A model generated the notes under the pieces. The model had not been told where the DNA came from, did not search any database, and saw only the letters and a list, made by a program, of their open reading frames with translations. Position numbers and translations under genes: made by a program. A DNA stretch of 9,478 bases from Paracoccaceae bacterium (GTDB lineage: Bacteria > Pseudomonadota > Alphaproteobacteria > Rhodobacterales > Rhodobacteraceae): NCBI GenBank assembly GCA_016764835.1, contig JAESRD010000323.1, positions 1 to 9,478 on the forward strand, given 5' to 3'. Numbering within the stretch: the first letter of the stretch is position 1; every line of letters starts with the position of its first letter. This document shows positions 1-6,712 of the stretch, in pieces.

Positions 1-368
1 AGATCATCGCCATCGCCGCCAATGAGCCTATCATTGCCCGCGCCGCCATAAAGGCTGTCATTCTGCTCACCGCCATAGATGGTATCGGCCCCGCCCGCGC
101 CCTGAATATAGTCAGAGCCAGTATTGCCATAAAGCGTATCAACCCCTAGCCCGCCGTAGAGGTAGTCATCGCCCCCCGCGCCGCCAAAGATCTGATCATT
201 GCCCGCACCGCCCGATATCGTATCGGCATCTCCCGTGCCGGTCAGCGTTTCAGGCGCTGTGGTCCCGGTGATCACAATATCACTTACCGTATCAACGCGC
301 AGCTCCTCCAAGAACGCACGAAGATAATCTGCCTGCTGGTTTGACATCTTATTTCTGTCAACACTCAT
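1..368 (-). CDS. RTX calcium-binding repeat protein, N-terminal part (cut by window edge)
   Basis: The first 122 codons of an RTX protein are visible; the C-terminus lies beyond base 1. The start at 368 is supported by GGAGGG at 375-380, a good ribosome binding site. Residues 1-35 are non-repetitive and contain a charged amphipathic stretch ([11 protein letters not shown], residues 14-24). From about residue 39 the protein consists of GGxGxDxUx nonapeptides (for example GGAGNDQIF and GGAGNDRLI), the motif that binds Ca2+ in a parallel beta-roll. Proteins of this kind are usually exported in one step by a type I ABC secretion system that reads a C-terminal signal; that signal is outside the window. 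No enzymatic domain is seen in the visible part. The layout closely resembles the next gene upstream, so the two are probably paralogues. Its specific function cannot be told. Confidence 0.85.
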   Translation of the reverse strand, partial: MSVDRNKMSNQQADYLRAFLEELRVDTVSDIVITGTTAPETLTGTGDADTISGGAGNDQIFGGAGGDDYLYGGLGVDTLYGNTGSDYIQGAGGADTIYGGEQNDSLYGGAGNDRLIGGDGDD

Positions 369-445
369 CGTTCACCCTCCAAATACTAATATTCTTTGAT
401 CAATCAAAACCGTAATTCAAAACGCAGCCCAAGTGACTGGATATG

Positions 446-468
446 GTGCCGACCAATGTGCCGACAAT
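446..468. repeat. Short imperfect tandem repeat in the RTX intergenic region
   Basis: GTGCCGACCAAT (446-457) is followed immediately by GTGCCGACAAT (458-468), identical except for one missing base. It lies about 80-100 bp upstream of the start of the left RTX gene. It could be a paired regulator site or a chance duplication; nothing else supports a role. Confidence 0.45.
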
Positions 469-558
469 CTCAACCCAGCCTGAGCAGAACCCTCAGATTA
501 GGACAGGAACCACGGTTTGACCAGCCAATGGCTTGGCAGCGCCCGAATGGGCCCTAGC

Positions 559-598
559 CAAACAAACAAAACGGGCGCTGCCGCGTGGCAACGCCCGT
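559..598 (-). terminator. Intrinsic terminator after the 349-aa RTX gene
   Basis: Read on the minus strand, ACGGGCG (592-598 arm) and its complement (571-577) form a stem. The stem continues after one mismatch with TGCC/GGCA and closes on a four-base loop (583-586). It is followed directly by TTTTGTTTGTTT (complement of 559-570). A GC-rich stem plus T-tract 50 nt downstream of the stop codon is a textbook rho-independent terminator. It implies that the left RTX gene has its own promoter between about 369 and 558. Confidence 0.85.
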
Positions 599-647
599 CC
601 ATGTAGCCTCTGTTTTTGCAAAGGCGCTTTGTTAATACCCTTGCGGG

Positions 648-1697
648 TTAGATCATTTCGATATTGTCGAGCAATGACGAAATATTAAACACGCCTTCGA
701 CAAGAATGGTCTGGTTCGCACCCAATTCAAGCAACACGCCACCAGCTGTGACCGAAGCCGCATCAAGCACGTCTTGTGCGCTTGTGCCCTCGTCGCCAAA
801 ATATGTCGCATCAATTTGCAGCATGTCAGCATTGTCGAAGAAGTCTTTGATCACATCATCGCCGCCCGTGCCAGAGCTGCCATCATTCCAGACAAACGTA
901 TCTGCGCCTTTGCCGCCAAAGAAGCTGTCATCGCCGGAACCGCCAACAAGCGTGTCATGGCCATCATTGCCATAAAGCGTGTTATTGCCGGAAGCGTCGC
1001 TGACAAAATCAGCACCCTTGCCGCCATAGACTTTATCGTCGCCATTGCCGCCAGAAACAGTGTCATTACCGGCATTACCGTAGACTTTATCATTGCCGCC
1101 GCCGCCGGCAACAATATCTGCGCCGTCTTTGCCTTCAACAATGTCAGCGCCATTGCCGCCGTCAAGAACATCACTACCGATGCCGCCGTTGAGGCTATCT
1201 GCCCCTGCATCGCCGTATAGCAGGTCGTTGCCAGCACCGCCGGAAATCGTGTCAGCTCCATCGCCGCCATAAAGCGTGTCGGCGCCACTAACGCCGGTGA
1301 TGCTGTCTTTGCCAGCACCGCCATAAGCCACGTCAAAGCCGTTGCCGCCTTTGAGCAGGTCGGCATCATCGCCGCCATAAAGCTTGTCATTGCCTGCGCC
1401 GCCAAAGAGCTGGTCTGCCCCAGTGCCGCCGTAGATGCTGTCAAAGCCTTCAACGCCGGACATCGAGTCTGCGCCATTGCCGCCATAGATGAAATCTGAG
1501 CCGGCGCCACCAAACATGAAGTCGGCGCCATCTTTGCCATAAAGCGAATCTTGTCCGCCGATACCGTTGATGTTGTCGGAATGGCTTGTTCCGAGATATA
1601 CATCTGTGCCGCTGGTGCCGGTCCATTCCGCTTTGGTCACTGACCCGCCGCGAAGGCTCTCAAGGAACTTCAATATATCTAATCTATTCAGCTGCAT
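648..1697 (-). CDS. RTX calcium-binding repeat protein (349 aa), no catalytic domain
   Basis: A predicted secreted Ca2+-binding RTX protein. I chose ATG at 1697 because GTGGGG lies just upstream and the resulting N-terminus (MQLNRLDILKFLESLRGG) resembles that of the neighbouring RTX protein; the frame could extend to a TTG at 1775 without support. Residues 1-25 form a short helical leader. About residues 26-268 are some 27 consecutive GGxGxDxUx-type nonapeptides. The tail (residues ~275-349) begins GGDDVIKDF, typical of the RTX C-terminal beta-domain, and ends in a hydrophobic stretch with SLLDNIEMI, consistent with an uncleaved type I secretion signal. There is no Sec signal, protease, lipase or adhesin domain, so its job is unknown; matrix, surface-layer or cell-contact roles are possible. 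No type I transporter genes lie in the window. The repeat family is certain, the function is not. Confidence 0.88.
   Translation of the reverse strand: MQLNRLDILKFLESLRGGSVTKAEWTGTSGTDVYLGTSHSDNINGIGGQDSLYGKDGADFMFGGAGSDFIYGGNGADSMSGVEGFDSIYGGTGADQLFGGAGNDKLYGGDDADLLKGGNGFDVAYGGAGKDSITGVSGADTLYGGDGADTISGGAGNDLLYGDAGADSLNGGIGSDVLDGGNGADIVEGKDGADIVAGGGGNDKVYGNAGNDTVSGGNGDDKVYGGKGADFVSDASGNNTLYGNDGHDTLVGGSGDDSFFGGKGADTFVWNDGSSGTGGDDVIKDFFDNADMLQIDATYFGDEGTSAQDVLDAASVTAGGVLLELGANQTILVEGVFNISSLLDNIEMI
894..1622 (-). repeat. RTX nonapeptide repeat array (27-bp periodicity)
   Basis: About 27 in-frame copies of a degenerate 27-bp unit encode GGxGxDxUx. On the plus strand the array shows as recurrent 'gccgccataaagc' and 'gccgccatagatg'-like words. 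Often two units alternate as a 54-bp super-repeat. The bias opens long spurious frames on both strands. Confidence 0.85.
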
Positions 1698-1911
1698 AGC
1701 TACCCCACAAAAATTTGAAACTGAGACCACCAACAAGCACGCCGCTCGTGACCCATGGGCTGTTTTTACAAACAATAGATCATTTTGCAGCGCAGTTGCG
1801 GTAACAATTCGTTAATAGATACGCGCTCGATCCGCTGCCAGCAATCAGTTCTTAGAAATAGGCATCAAACCGGCAACATTCATATCTAATGCCCGGCTCT
1901 GTCGCCGCAAA

Positions 1912-1947
1912 GCTGCCAATAAAGACAAAATACCCTTTATTAGCAGC
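1912..1947 (-). terminator. Hairpin terminator at the end of the dctPQM-dehydrogenase operon
   Basis: On the minus strand GCTGCTAATAAAG and CTTTATTGGCAGC pair over 13 bp, with one U-G wobble and a 10-nt loop (1925-1934). The stem begins 4 nt past the stop codon of the dehydrogenase at 1952. Only three T follow on the minus strand. On the plus strand the stem is followed by GATTTTATC, so it may act in both directions. Position argues strongly for a terminator; the weak T-tract lowers certainty. Confidence 0.6.
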
Positions 1948-1951
1948 GATT

Positions 1952-3095
1952 TTATCTAAAGCGCAGATTCTGCGGCGTGAGTTTGTCGACAGATGTGGCA
2001 CCCATAAGCTTCATGCCGCGCTCTATCTCGGCATGCATAACACCAAGCGCGCGTTCAACCCCGGCCTGCCCGGCCGCCGCCAGCGGATAAAGGTAGAACC
2101 GGCCCCCGCCCACGGCTTTGGCCCCCAGCGACAATGCTTTGAGCACATGGACCGCGCTGAATGCCACTATCCATGATCACATCAATCTCATCGCCCACGG
2201 CAGCCACAATCTCTTCGAGCTGGTCAAACGGGGCGCGTGAGCCGTCTAGCTGGCGGCCACCATGGTTTGACAGCACAATGCCAGTGCAGCCAATCGCCAC
2301 GGCGCGTTTGGCATCAGCAACCGACATAATGCCCTTGAGACAGAACTGCCCGTCCCACATCTCAACCATTTTGGCGACATCATCCCAGTTCATTGACGGG
2401 TCGAGCATTTCGGTAAAATAGCGGCCGATCGAGAGCGCCCCGCCCGACATATCGACATGGTCATCAAGCTGCGGCAGTTTAAAGCTTTCATGGGTGACAT
2501 AGTTGATGCCCCAAAGCGGCTTGATACCAAACTGGAACAAACCATTCAGCGTCAGCCGAAACGGGATAGAGAACCCGGTGCGCAGATCGCGCTCGCGGTT
2601 GCCGCCGGTAATGCTGTCAACGGTCAGCATCATCACTTCGACGCCAGCCTCTTTGGCCCGCTCCATCATCACCTTGTTTAGCCCACGGTCTTTATGAAAG
2701 TAGAACTGGTAGACTTGGGGGTTGGAGTGCTTCTTGCGGATTTCTTCAATACTCACCGTGCCCAGTGACGAGACGCCAAACATGGTGCCATATTTGTCTG
2801 CCGCCGCCGCAACCGCCCGCTCCCCTTCATGGTGAAACAGCCGCTGAAGCGCTGTCGGCGAGCAATAAAGCGGCATGGCCAGTTTTTGCCCCATCACCGT
2901 GACCGACATATCAACGTCCTGCACCCCGGTCAGCACGCTTGGCACCAGATCACATTCCTCAAAGCTGGCCGTGTTGCGCCGGTAGGTGGTCTCATCATCG
3001 GCCGCCCCGTCGATATAGTTAAATATCGGAGAGGGCAGCCGCCGTTTCGCTAGTTTGCGAAAGTCGTGAAAGTTATGACAGTCCTTCAGGCGCAT
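1952..3095 (-). pseudogene. lldD: FMN-dependent L-lactate dehydrogenase-like (alpha-hydroxy-acid dehydrogenase), frameshifted
   Basis: This belongs to the FMN-dependent 2-hydroxy-acid dehydrogenase family (LldD, glycolate oxidase), which oxidises L-lactate or a similar acid to the 2-keto acid at the inner membrane. The active-site set is present: Tyr27 (FNYIDGAADDE), Tyr132 (QFYFHKDR), Lys254 (LKGIMSV), His278 and Arg281 (LSNHGGRQLDG). After Gly315 (DSGIQRG, near base 2150) the reading frame breaks. The family sequence resumes in another frame as HVLKALSLGAKAV...AAAGQAGVERAL to a TAA at 1952. The gap fits loss of two bases, or gain of one. The uncorrected frame ends at 2055 with an unrelated 31-residue tail. 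Restored, the protein would be about 381 aa, near E. coli LldD (396). The start at 3095 follows AGGGGGG at 3104-3110. It is the last gene of the TRAP operon, 27 nt after dctM. The substrate could be another 2-hydroxy acid. Confidence 0.85.
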
Positions 3096-3122
3096 GGCTG
3101 CGTCCCCCCTATTTGGCCCCAG

Positions 3123-4568
3123 TTATTTGGCGTAAGCCACAGCTGGCAACCATGTTGTAAGCGACGGGAAGGCAAACACGATTGCCAGCCCCAACAATTG
3201 CAACAGCACGAAGGGCACAACGCCACGGTAGATATGGCCAAGGTTGATCTCAGGCGGGCAGACGCCCTTAAGATAGAACAGCGCGAAGCCAACCGGCGGG
3301 GTCAGGAACGATGTTTGCAGCGTCACCGCCACCAATATGGCGAACCAGACCACCGAAGGATTATCAACCACGCCGTAGCCATCAACCGGGATGTCGAGCG
3401 AGATAACCACAGGCAGCATCAGCGGCATAATGATCAGCGTGATCTCGATCCAGTCGAGCAGGAAGCCCAGCAGGAAGACGATGAACAAGATGAAGCAGAC
3501 CACCAGATACTTGTTGTCAAACGAGCTGAGCACCAGATGTTCGATAATCTCATCGCCGCCAAAACGGCGCAGCACGAAGGCAAAGAAGTTGGCGGCAATG
3601 AAGATACCGACAATATAGCCCGAGGTGTTCAAGGTTTGCCGCATCACGTCTTTGAAGACTTTAAGCGTCAGGTTGCGGGTGAGCAGCGCCAAAACGGTGG
3701 CGCCCATTGCGCCCAGGCCAGAGGCCTCTGTCGGCGTGGCAAAGCCAAAGAAGATAGAGCCAAGCACCAGCAAGATCAGCGCCATCGGCGGCATGACAGA
3801 CATTGCAACATCGCGGACCACGGCCATAGTTACCGGCTCACGGTTGGCAGGCAGCGGCATGGCTTTGGGGTTAATCAGCCCGTAGATGACGATATATAGA
3901 ATGTAGAGCACACCCAGCAACAGGCCGGGGAACAGCGCGCCCATAAACAGATCACCCAGCGAGATTGCCAGCTGATCGGCCATGATCACCAACATGATAG
4001 ATGGCGGGATCAGGATGCCCAATGTGCCAGAGGCGGCAATGGTGCCGGTGGCCATTTCTTTGGAGTAGTTTTGCTCCATCATTGTGGGGATACCCATGAC
4101 GCCGAGCAGCACCACCGAGGCGCCGATAACGCCAGTTGAGGCGGCAAGGATAATGCCAATAAGCATAACCGCCAGCGCCAGCCCGCCCTTAAGCGCGCCA
4201 AACAGCACCTGCATCGACTTCATCATCTTCTGGGCCACGCCCGACTGATCAAGCATCAGCCCCATGAAGATAAACATCGGCAGGGCGACAAGGACCGGGT
4301 TCTTGATAATGCCGCCAAAGAAGCGGCCGCCAACCACAAAGAGCTTGGTGTAGGTTATTCCGGTTTTATCAAAGTCGATAACTTCGTTGAGCGCAACGCG
4401 GTTGGGGTCGAGCACATATTGACCAAAGATGATGAACAACAGCGAGACGCCGACAAGCGCATAGGCCACAGGTACGCCGCGAAACAGCATGAAGATGAAG
4501 ACCGCGAACATCAGCAGGATCATCCACTGGTTCAGCGAAAGAAAGCTGATCAAAGAGAGCAGTTGCAT
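3123..4568 (-). CDS. dctM: TRAP transporter large permease subunit (DctM)
   Basis: The large, roughly 12-14-helix subunit of a tripartite ATP-independent periplasmic transporter, which carries the substrate across the inner membrane with a sodium gradient. Recognisable DctM motifs: RGVPVAYALVG (30-40), LPMFIFMGLMLDQSG (96-110), LAASTGVIGASVVLLGVMGIP (141-161), GILIPPSIMLVIMAD (184-198) and ATPTEASGLGAMGA (277-290). At 481 aa it is longer than the usual ~430. Extra sequence lies at residues ~50-90 between the first helix pair and the LPMFIFMG motif, as in the keto-acid/lactate-type TRAP systems. The gene starts 3 nt after the dctQ stop, with GGAGA inside the dctQ end, so translation is probably coupled. 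The family is certain; the substrate is inferred from the adjacent receptor and dehydrogenase. Confidence 0.96.
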   Translation of the reverse strand: MQLLSLISFLSLNQWMILLMFAVFIFMLFRGVPVAYALVGVSLLFIIFGQYVLDPNRVALNEVIDFDKTGITYTKLFVVGGRFFGGIIKNPVLVALPMFIFMGLMLDQSGVAQKMMKSMQVLFGALKGGLALAVMLIGIILAASTGVIGASVVLLGVMGIPTMMEQNYSKEMATGTIAASGTLGILIPPSIMLVIMADQLAISLGDLFMGALFPGLLLGVLYILYIVIYGLINPKAMPLPANREPVTMAVVRDVAMSVMPPMALILLVLGSIFFGFATPTEASGLGAMGATVLALLTRNLTLKVFKDVMRQTLNTSGYIVGIFIAANFFAFVLRRFGGDEIIEHLVLSSFDNKYLVVCFILFIVFLLGFLLDWIEITLIIMPLMLPVVISLDIPVDGYGVVDNPSVVWFAILVAVTLQTSFLTPPVGFALFYLKGVCPPEINLGHIYRGVVPFVLLQLLGLAIVFAFPSLTTWLPAVAYAK

Positions 4569-4571
4569 TGG

Positions 4572-5357
4572 TTATTCTCCGGAACCAGATTTGCGGGATT
4601 TGGCGAAGCTATAGGCCAGCAAGGCGAGGACGATAACCACGGCGACAGTGCCGGTATAGTCAAAGATCGCTTCTTTGCTGATCCGCCTGGCGATGATGTC
4701 AGGCTGTGTAAATGAGGTGTACCAGTAGAACAGGTAATGGGTGATCCGCGTAAAGATAAAGATCGCCGATGGTATGGACCAGAGCAGTATTTTATGCAGC
4801 CGTAGCGATGAGAACTGAACCAAGCTGCGCTTGAACAGGCCCCATGCCGCAATCATGGCTATGATGAACAAGATCGGCAGCGCGGTCTTTAGCAGGTAAA
4901 GCATGTGCAAGCCGTTGGGGCTGTCAGAGCCCTCGCCGGCTTTGATGGATGACCAAGCATAATGGATGAGAACGTCTGTCATCATTAGCATGAAGGGCAT
5001 CAGCAGCCAGCCAACAGCAAAGGCCTCGATCCGGGCCTTTTTCTCGGCAGAGTAATGGGCGTGGAAGATATCAACACGGACATGGCTTTGCGTGGTAATC
5101 GCATAGCCAAAGGCGGTGAGCATGGCGACACCGTACATCCACCATTGACCATCATCGAGCCAAGCTTGGTTAAAGCCAGCTTGGCGCATGACCACCTGCG
5201 CCACAATAGCGCACATAAGCACAGGAAACATCCAAGCGACGACATTGCCAACATTGACCATGAGCCTATCGGCCCAGCCGTGGTGTTCGCGTCCCATTTC
5301 GCCCGGGTCAGTGAGGCGTAGAACCTCCTCAACCGTTTCCATCTTTTCCGTCGTCAT
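4572..5357 (-). CDS. dctQ: TRAP transporter small permease subunit (DctQ), extended form
   Basis: The small membrane subunit that pairs with DctM. Hydrophobic segments lie at about residues 35-57, 73-88, 112-134 and 152-175, the four helices expected for DctQ. The conserved QSHVRVDIF block (90-98) between helices 2 and 3 and the SPNGLHMLYLLKTALPI block (146-162) before helix 4 are present. At 261 aa it is longer than the usual 160-200. The extra C-terminal half has a further hydrophobic stretch at ~190-213 and one at ~232-252, so six membrane segments are likely. It also has a 30-residue charged cytoplasmic N-terminus. AGGGGG precedes the ATG at 5357. It lies between dctP and dctM, separated from dctP by a hairpin. 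Confidence 0.93.
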   Translation of the reverse strand: MTTEKMETVEEVLRLTDPGEMGREHHGWADRLMVNVGNVVAWMFPVLMCAIVAQVVMRQAGFNQAWLDDGQWWMYGVAMLTAFGYAITTQSHVRVDIFHAHYSAEKKARIEAFAVGWLLMPFMLMMTDVLIHYAWSSIKAGEGSDSPNGLHMLYLLKTALPILFIIAMIAAWGLFKRSLVQFSSLRLHKILLWSIPSAIFIFTRITHYLFYWYTSFTQPDIIARRISKEAIFDYTGTVAVVIVLALLAYSFAKSRKSGSGE

Positions 5358-5376
5358 ATCTGCCCCCTAGTGGAAA

Positions 5377-5399
5377 GAGCGGCCCAAACCGGGCCGCTC
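5377..5399 (-). terminator. Intercistronic hairpin between dctP and dctQ
   Basis: GAGCGGCCC (5377-5385) and GGGCCGCTC (5391-5399) form a perfect 9-bp GC-rich stem with a 5-nt loop. On the minus strand it is followed by TTTCC only, so it is at best a partial terminator. Between a binding-protein gene and its permease genes, such a hairpin commonly leaves the receptor transcript in excess, by partial termination or by protecting the 3' end from exonucleases. That role here is an inference. Confidence 0.7.
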
Positions 5400-5412
5400 C
5401 AATTGTTTTAGC

Positions 5413-6456
5413 TTACCTGTCGCGTGACATGTAGATGTTGCTGGACCAAACAGCATAGCCTTCGCGATACTCGCTCAGGTCAGCCCAAACTTTGGCGAAG
5501 AACTCGTCATCTTCGGTCATCTGAATGGCAACTGCGTCCCAAGTTTCTTCGAACAGGTCGAGCATTTCTGGGCTCCACTGACGGATCTGCACACCATTAT
5601 TTTCGGTGTTATCGATCATGGCCGCAAAGTTCACCGCTTCGCCTTCGGCAAAGTTTGTGGTGATGTTCGCCAGACAAGCAACTTCGATCTGGTTCTGCGA
5701 AATCTCGTCAAGCTCTTCCCAAACGTCGATGTTGACCAGAAGTTCGAACAATGTCGAAGGCTGGTGCCAACCGGGGAAGTAATTGTACTCAGCGATCTTA
5801 TAGAAGCCGAGACGGGCATCGATGATAGGCATCGAGAACTCGGTCGCATCAATCGCGCCGCGCTCAAGCGCAGGAAAGATGTCGCCCGCGCTCAATAGCG
5901 AAGTCGACACACCGAGTTCTTGCATAACCTGGGCACCAAGGCCAAAGAAACGCATGTTCAGACCTTCAAGGTCTTCAACGCCATTGATCTCGTTCTTGAA
6001 CCAGCCAGATGTTTCTGGTGCGATCAGGCCGCATGGCATGGCATGCACGTCATAGCCGTGTACGTCATACATTTCCTGCCAAAGATCGGCGCCGTCATCA
6101 TACAAGATCCAGCCGAGATATTCGCCAGCTTCTGGGCCGAAAGGCACAGCCGCAAACAACGATGCCGCGGACATTTTGCCCTGCCAGTAGCCGGTTGTGG
6201 CGAATGCCGCGTCAACAGCGCCGCTCGATACGGCGTCAAGTGCCTCTAGCGTTGGCACCAGTTTGCCTGGGTCAAAGTGCTCGAAGTTTACGGTGGTCGA
6301 AATGCTGTTCACTTTTTCGACGAAGTCGAGCGCCGCGGTGCCGAGGATGGGCAGGTTCTGTCCGAAAGCTGATGTCAGCTCCAGAACTTCCTGAGACTGG
6401 ACAGCCCCACCTGCCAGTGAAAGGCTCGCCGCAGCGGCCAATGTAAATTTGTTCAT
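5413..6456 (-). CDS. dctP: TRAP transporter substrate-binding protein, TakP/lactate-receptor-like (DctP family)
   Basis: The periplasmic receptor that captures an organic acid and hands it to DctQM. ATG at 6456 was chosen over the upstream in-frame ATG at 6504: GGGAGGA precedes it and the product then starts with a clean signal peptide (MNKFTLAAAASLSLAGGAVQS, likely cut after Ser21). The 347-aa length is typical. Family features include LDAVSSGAVDAAFATTGYW (73-91), AVPFGPEAGEYLGW (103-116) and LNMRFFGLGAQVMQELG (166-182). Arg169 is the expected carboxylate-clamping arginine. ALERGAIDATEF (196-207) and YFPGWHQPS (226-234) follow. This arrangement resembles the TakP (2-keto acid) and Thermus lactate receptors. 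The 'AEW' usual in that group reads TEF (205-207), which may shift specificity. With the downstream dehydrogenase, a 2-hydroxy or 2-keto monocarboxylate is the best guess. Confidence 0.93.
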   Translation of the reverse strand: MNKFTLAAAASLSLAGGAVQSQEVLELTSAFGQNLPILGTAALDFVEKVNSISTTVNFEHFDPGKLVPTLEALDAVSSGAVDAAFATTGYWQGKMSAASLFAAVPFGPEAGEYLGWILYDDGADLWQEMYDVHGYDVHAMPCGLIAPETSGWFKNEINGVEDLEGLNMRFFGLGAQVMQELGVSTSLLSAGDIFPALERGAIDATEFSMPIIDARLGFYKIAEYNYFPGWHQPSTLFELLVNIDVWEELDEISQNQIEVACLANITTNFAEGEAVNFAAMIDNTENNGVQIRQWSPEMLDLFEETWDAVAIQMTEDDEFFAKVWADLSEYREGYAVWSSNIYMSRDR

Positions 6457-6523
6457 TAGATCCTCCCGAAAATGTCCGCACAATGCGGCATTACAGATCG
6501 GCAAATGCTCGCCGATTAGGCCG

Positions 6524-6552
6524 AACTTAAATTTTCATGAGCGAGTGGTCAA
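6524..6552 (-). promoter_or_regulatory. Candidate sigma70 promoter for the dctPQM operon
   Basis: On the minus strand TTGACC (6547-6552) is separated by 17 nt from TAAGTT (6524-6529), a fair -35/-10 pair about 70 nt upstream of the dctP start codon. The -35 lies inside the 19-bp palindrome at 6546-6564, which supports both calls. The leader also contains ATCGGC/GCCGAT (6497-6502 and 6511-6516), a 6-bp stem of unknown significance. Confidence 0.5.
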
Positions 6553-6564
6553 GTAACTTTACCA
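6546..6564. promoter_or_regulatory. Candidate GntR-family operator (19-bp palindrome)
   Basis: TGGTCAAGTAACTTTACCA is symmetric about A6555 with 8 of 9 base pairs matching. Its outer TGGT...ACCA halves resemble sites bound by FadR/LldR-type regulators. It sits between the divergent dctP and gntR genes and covers the -35 box of the proposed dctP promoter, so binding should repress uptake until the inducer acid is present. A weaker palindrome, TTAGGC-TTT-GCTTAA, lies at 6580-6594 and might be a second site. Confidence 0.6.
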
Positions 6565-6712
6565 ATTTTTCGAGAGCCGTTAGGCTTTGCTTAACCGCGG
6601 CGCCCAGATTAGGCGCCCTACCCGCTTGAAGCCAAAAGGATTTTTCATTGCGCATTTTCTTCGCTCCGCGCAGTTTATAGGCAGGCCCATGCGCTTTGCA
6701 GGAAAGAACGAT

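Noticed and set aside
851..1603. Long alternative open frames on both strands across the RTX repeats
   Set aside because: They have low-complexity Ala/Met/Thr or Ala/Ile-rich translations created by the 27-bp repeat bias; the frame ending at 648 gives the genuine GGxGxDxUx protein.
894..1622. CRISPR-like regular repeats
   Set aside because: The units are contiguous, degenerate and in-frame coding for RTX nonapeptides; there are no unique spacers between conserved repeats.
1698..1775. N-terminal extension of the RTX protein that resembles a signal peptide
   Set aside because: It would start at TTG with no ribosome binding site; the ATG at 1697 has one and matches the paralogue's N-terminus. 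RTX proteins rarely use Sec signals.
3066..3899. 277-codon plus-strand frame opposite dctM
   Set aside because: Composition is rich in Gln, Arg, His and Asp without any recognisable family; it is the antisense shadow of a strongly conserved membrane protein gene.
6599..6617. GGCGCC repeat pair upstream of gntR
   Set aside because: Each copy is a self-palindromic 6-mer, so the apparent 6-bp hairpin is weak evidence, and no T-tract or other signal accompanies it.
6587..6712. Earlier start for the GntR regulator, including the ATGs at 6587 and 6689
   Set aside because: The added residues are arginine-rich and not part of the fold, and they would overlap the control region; AGGAAAG before 6713 fits better.
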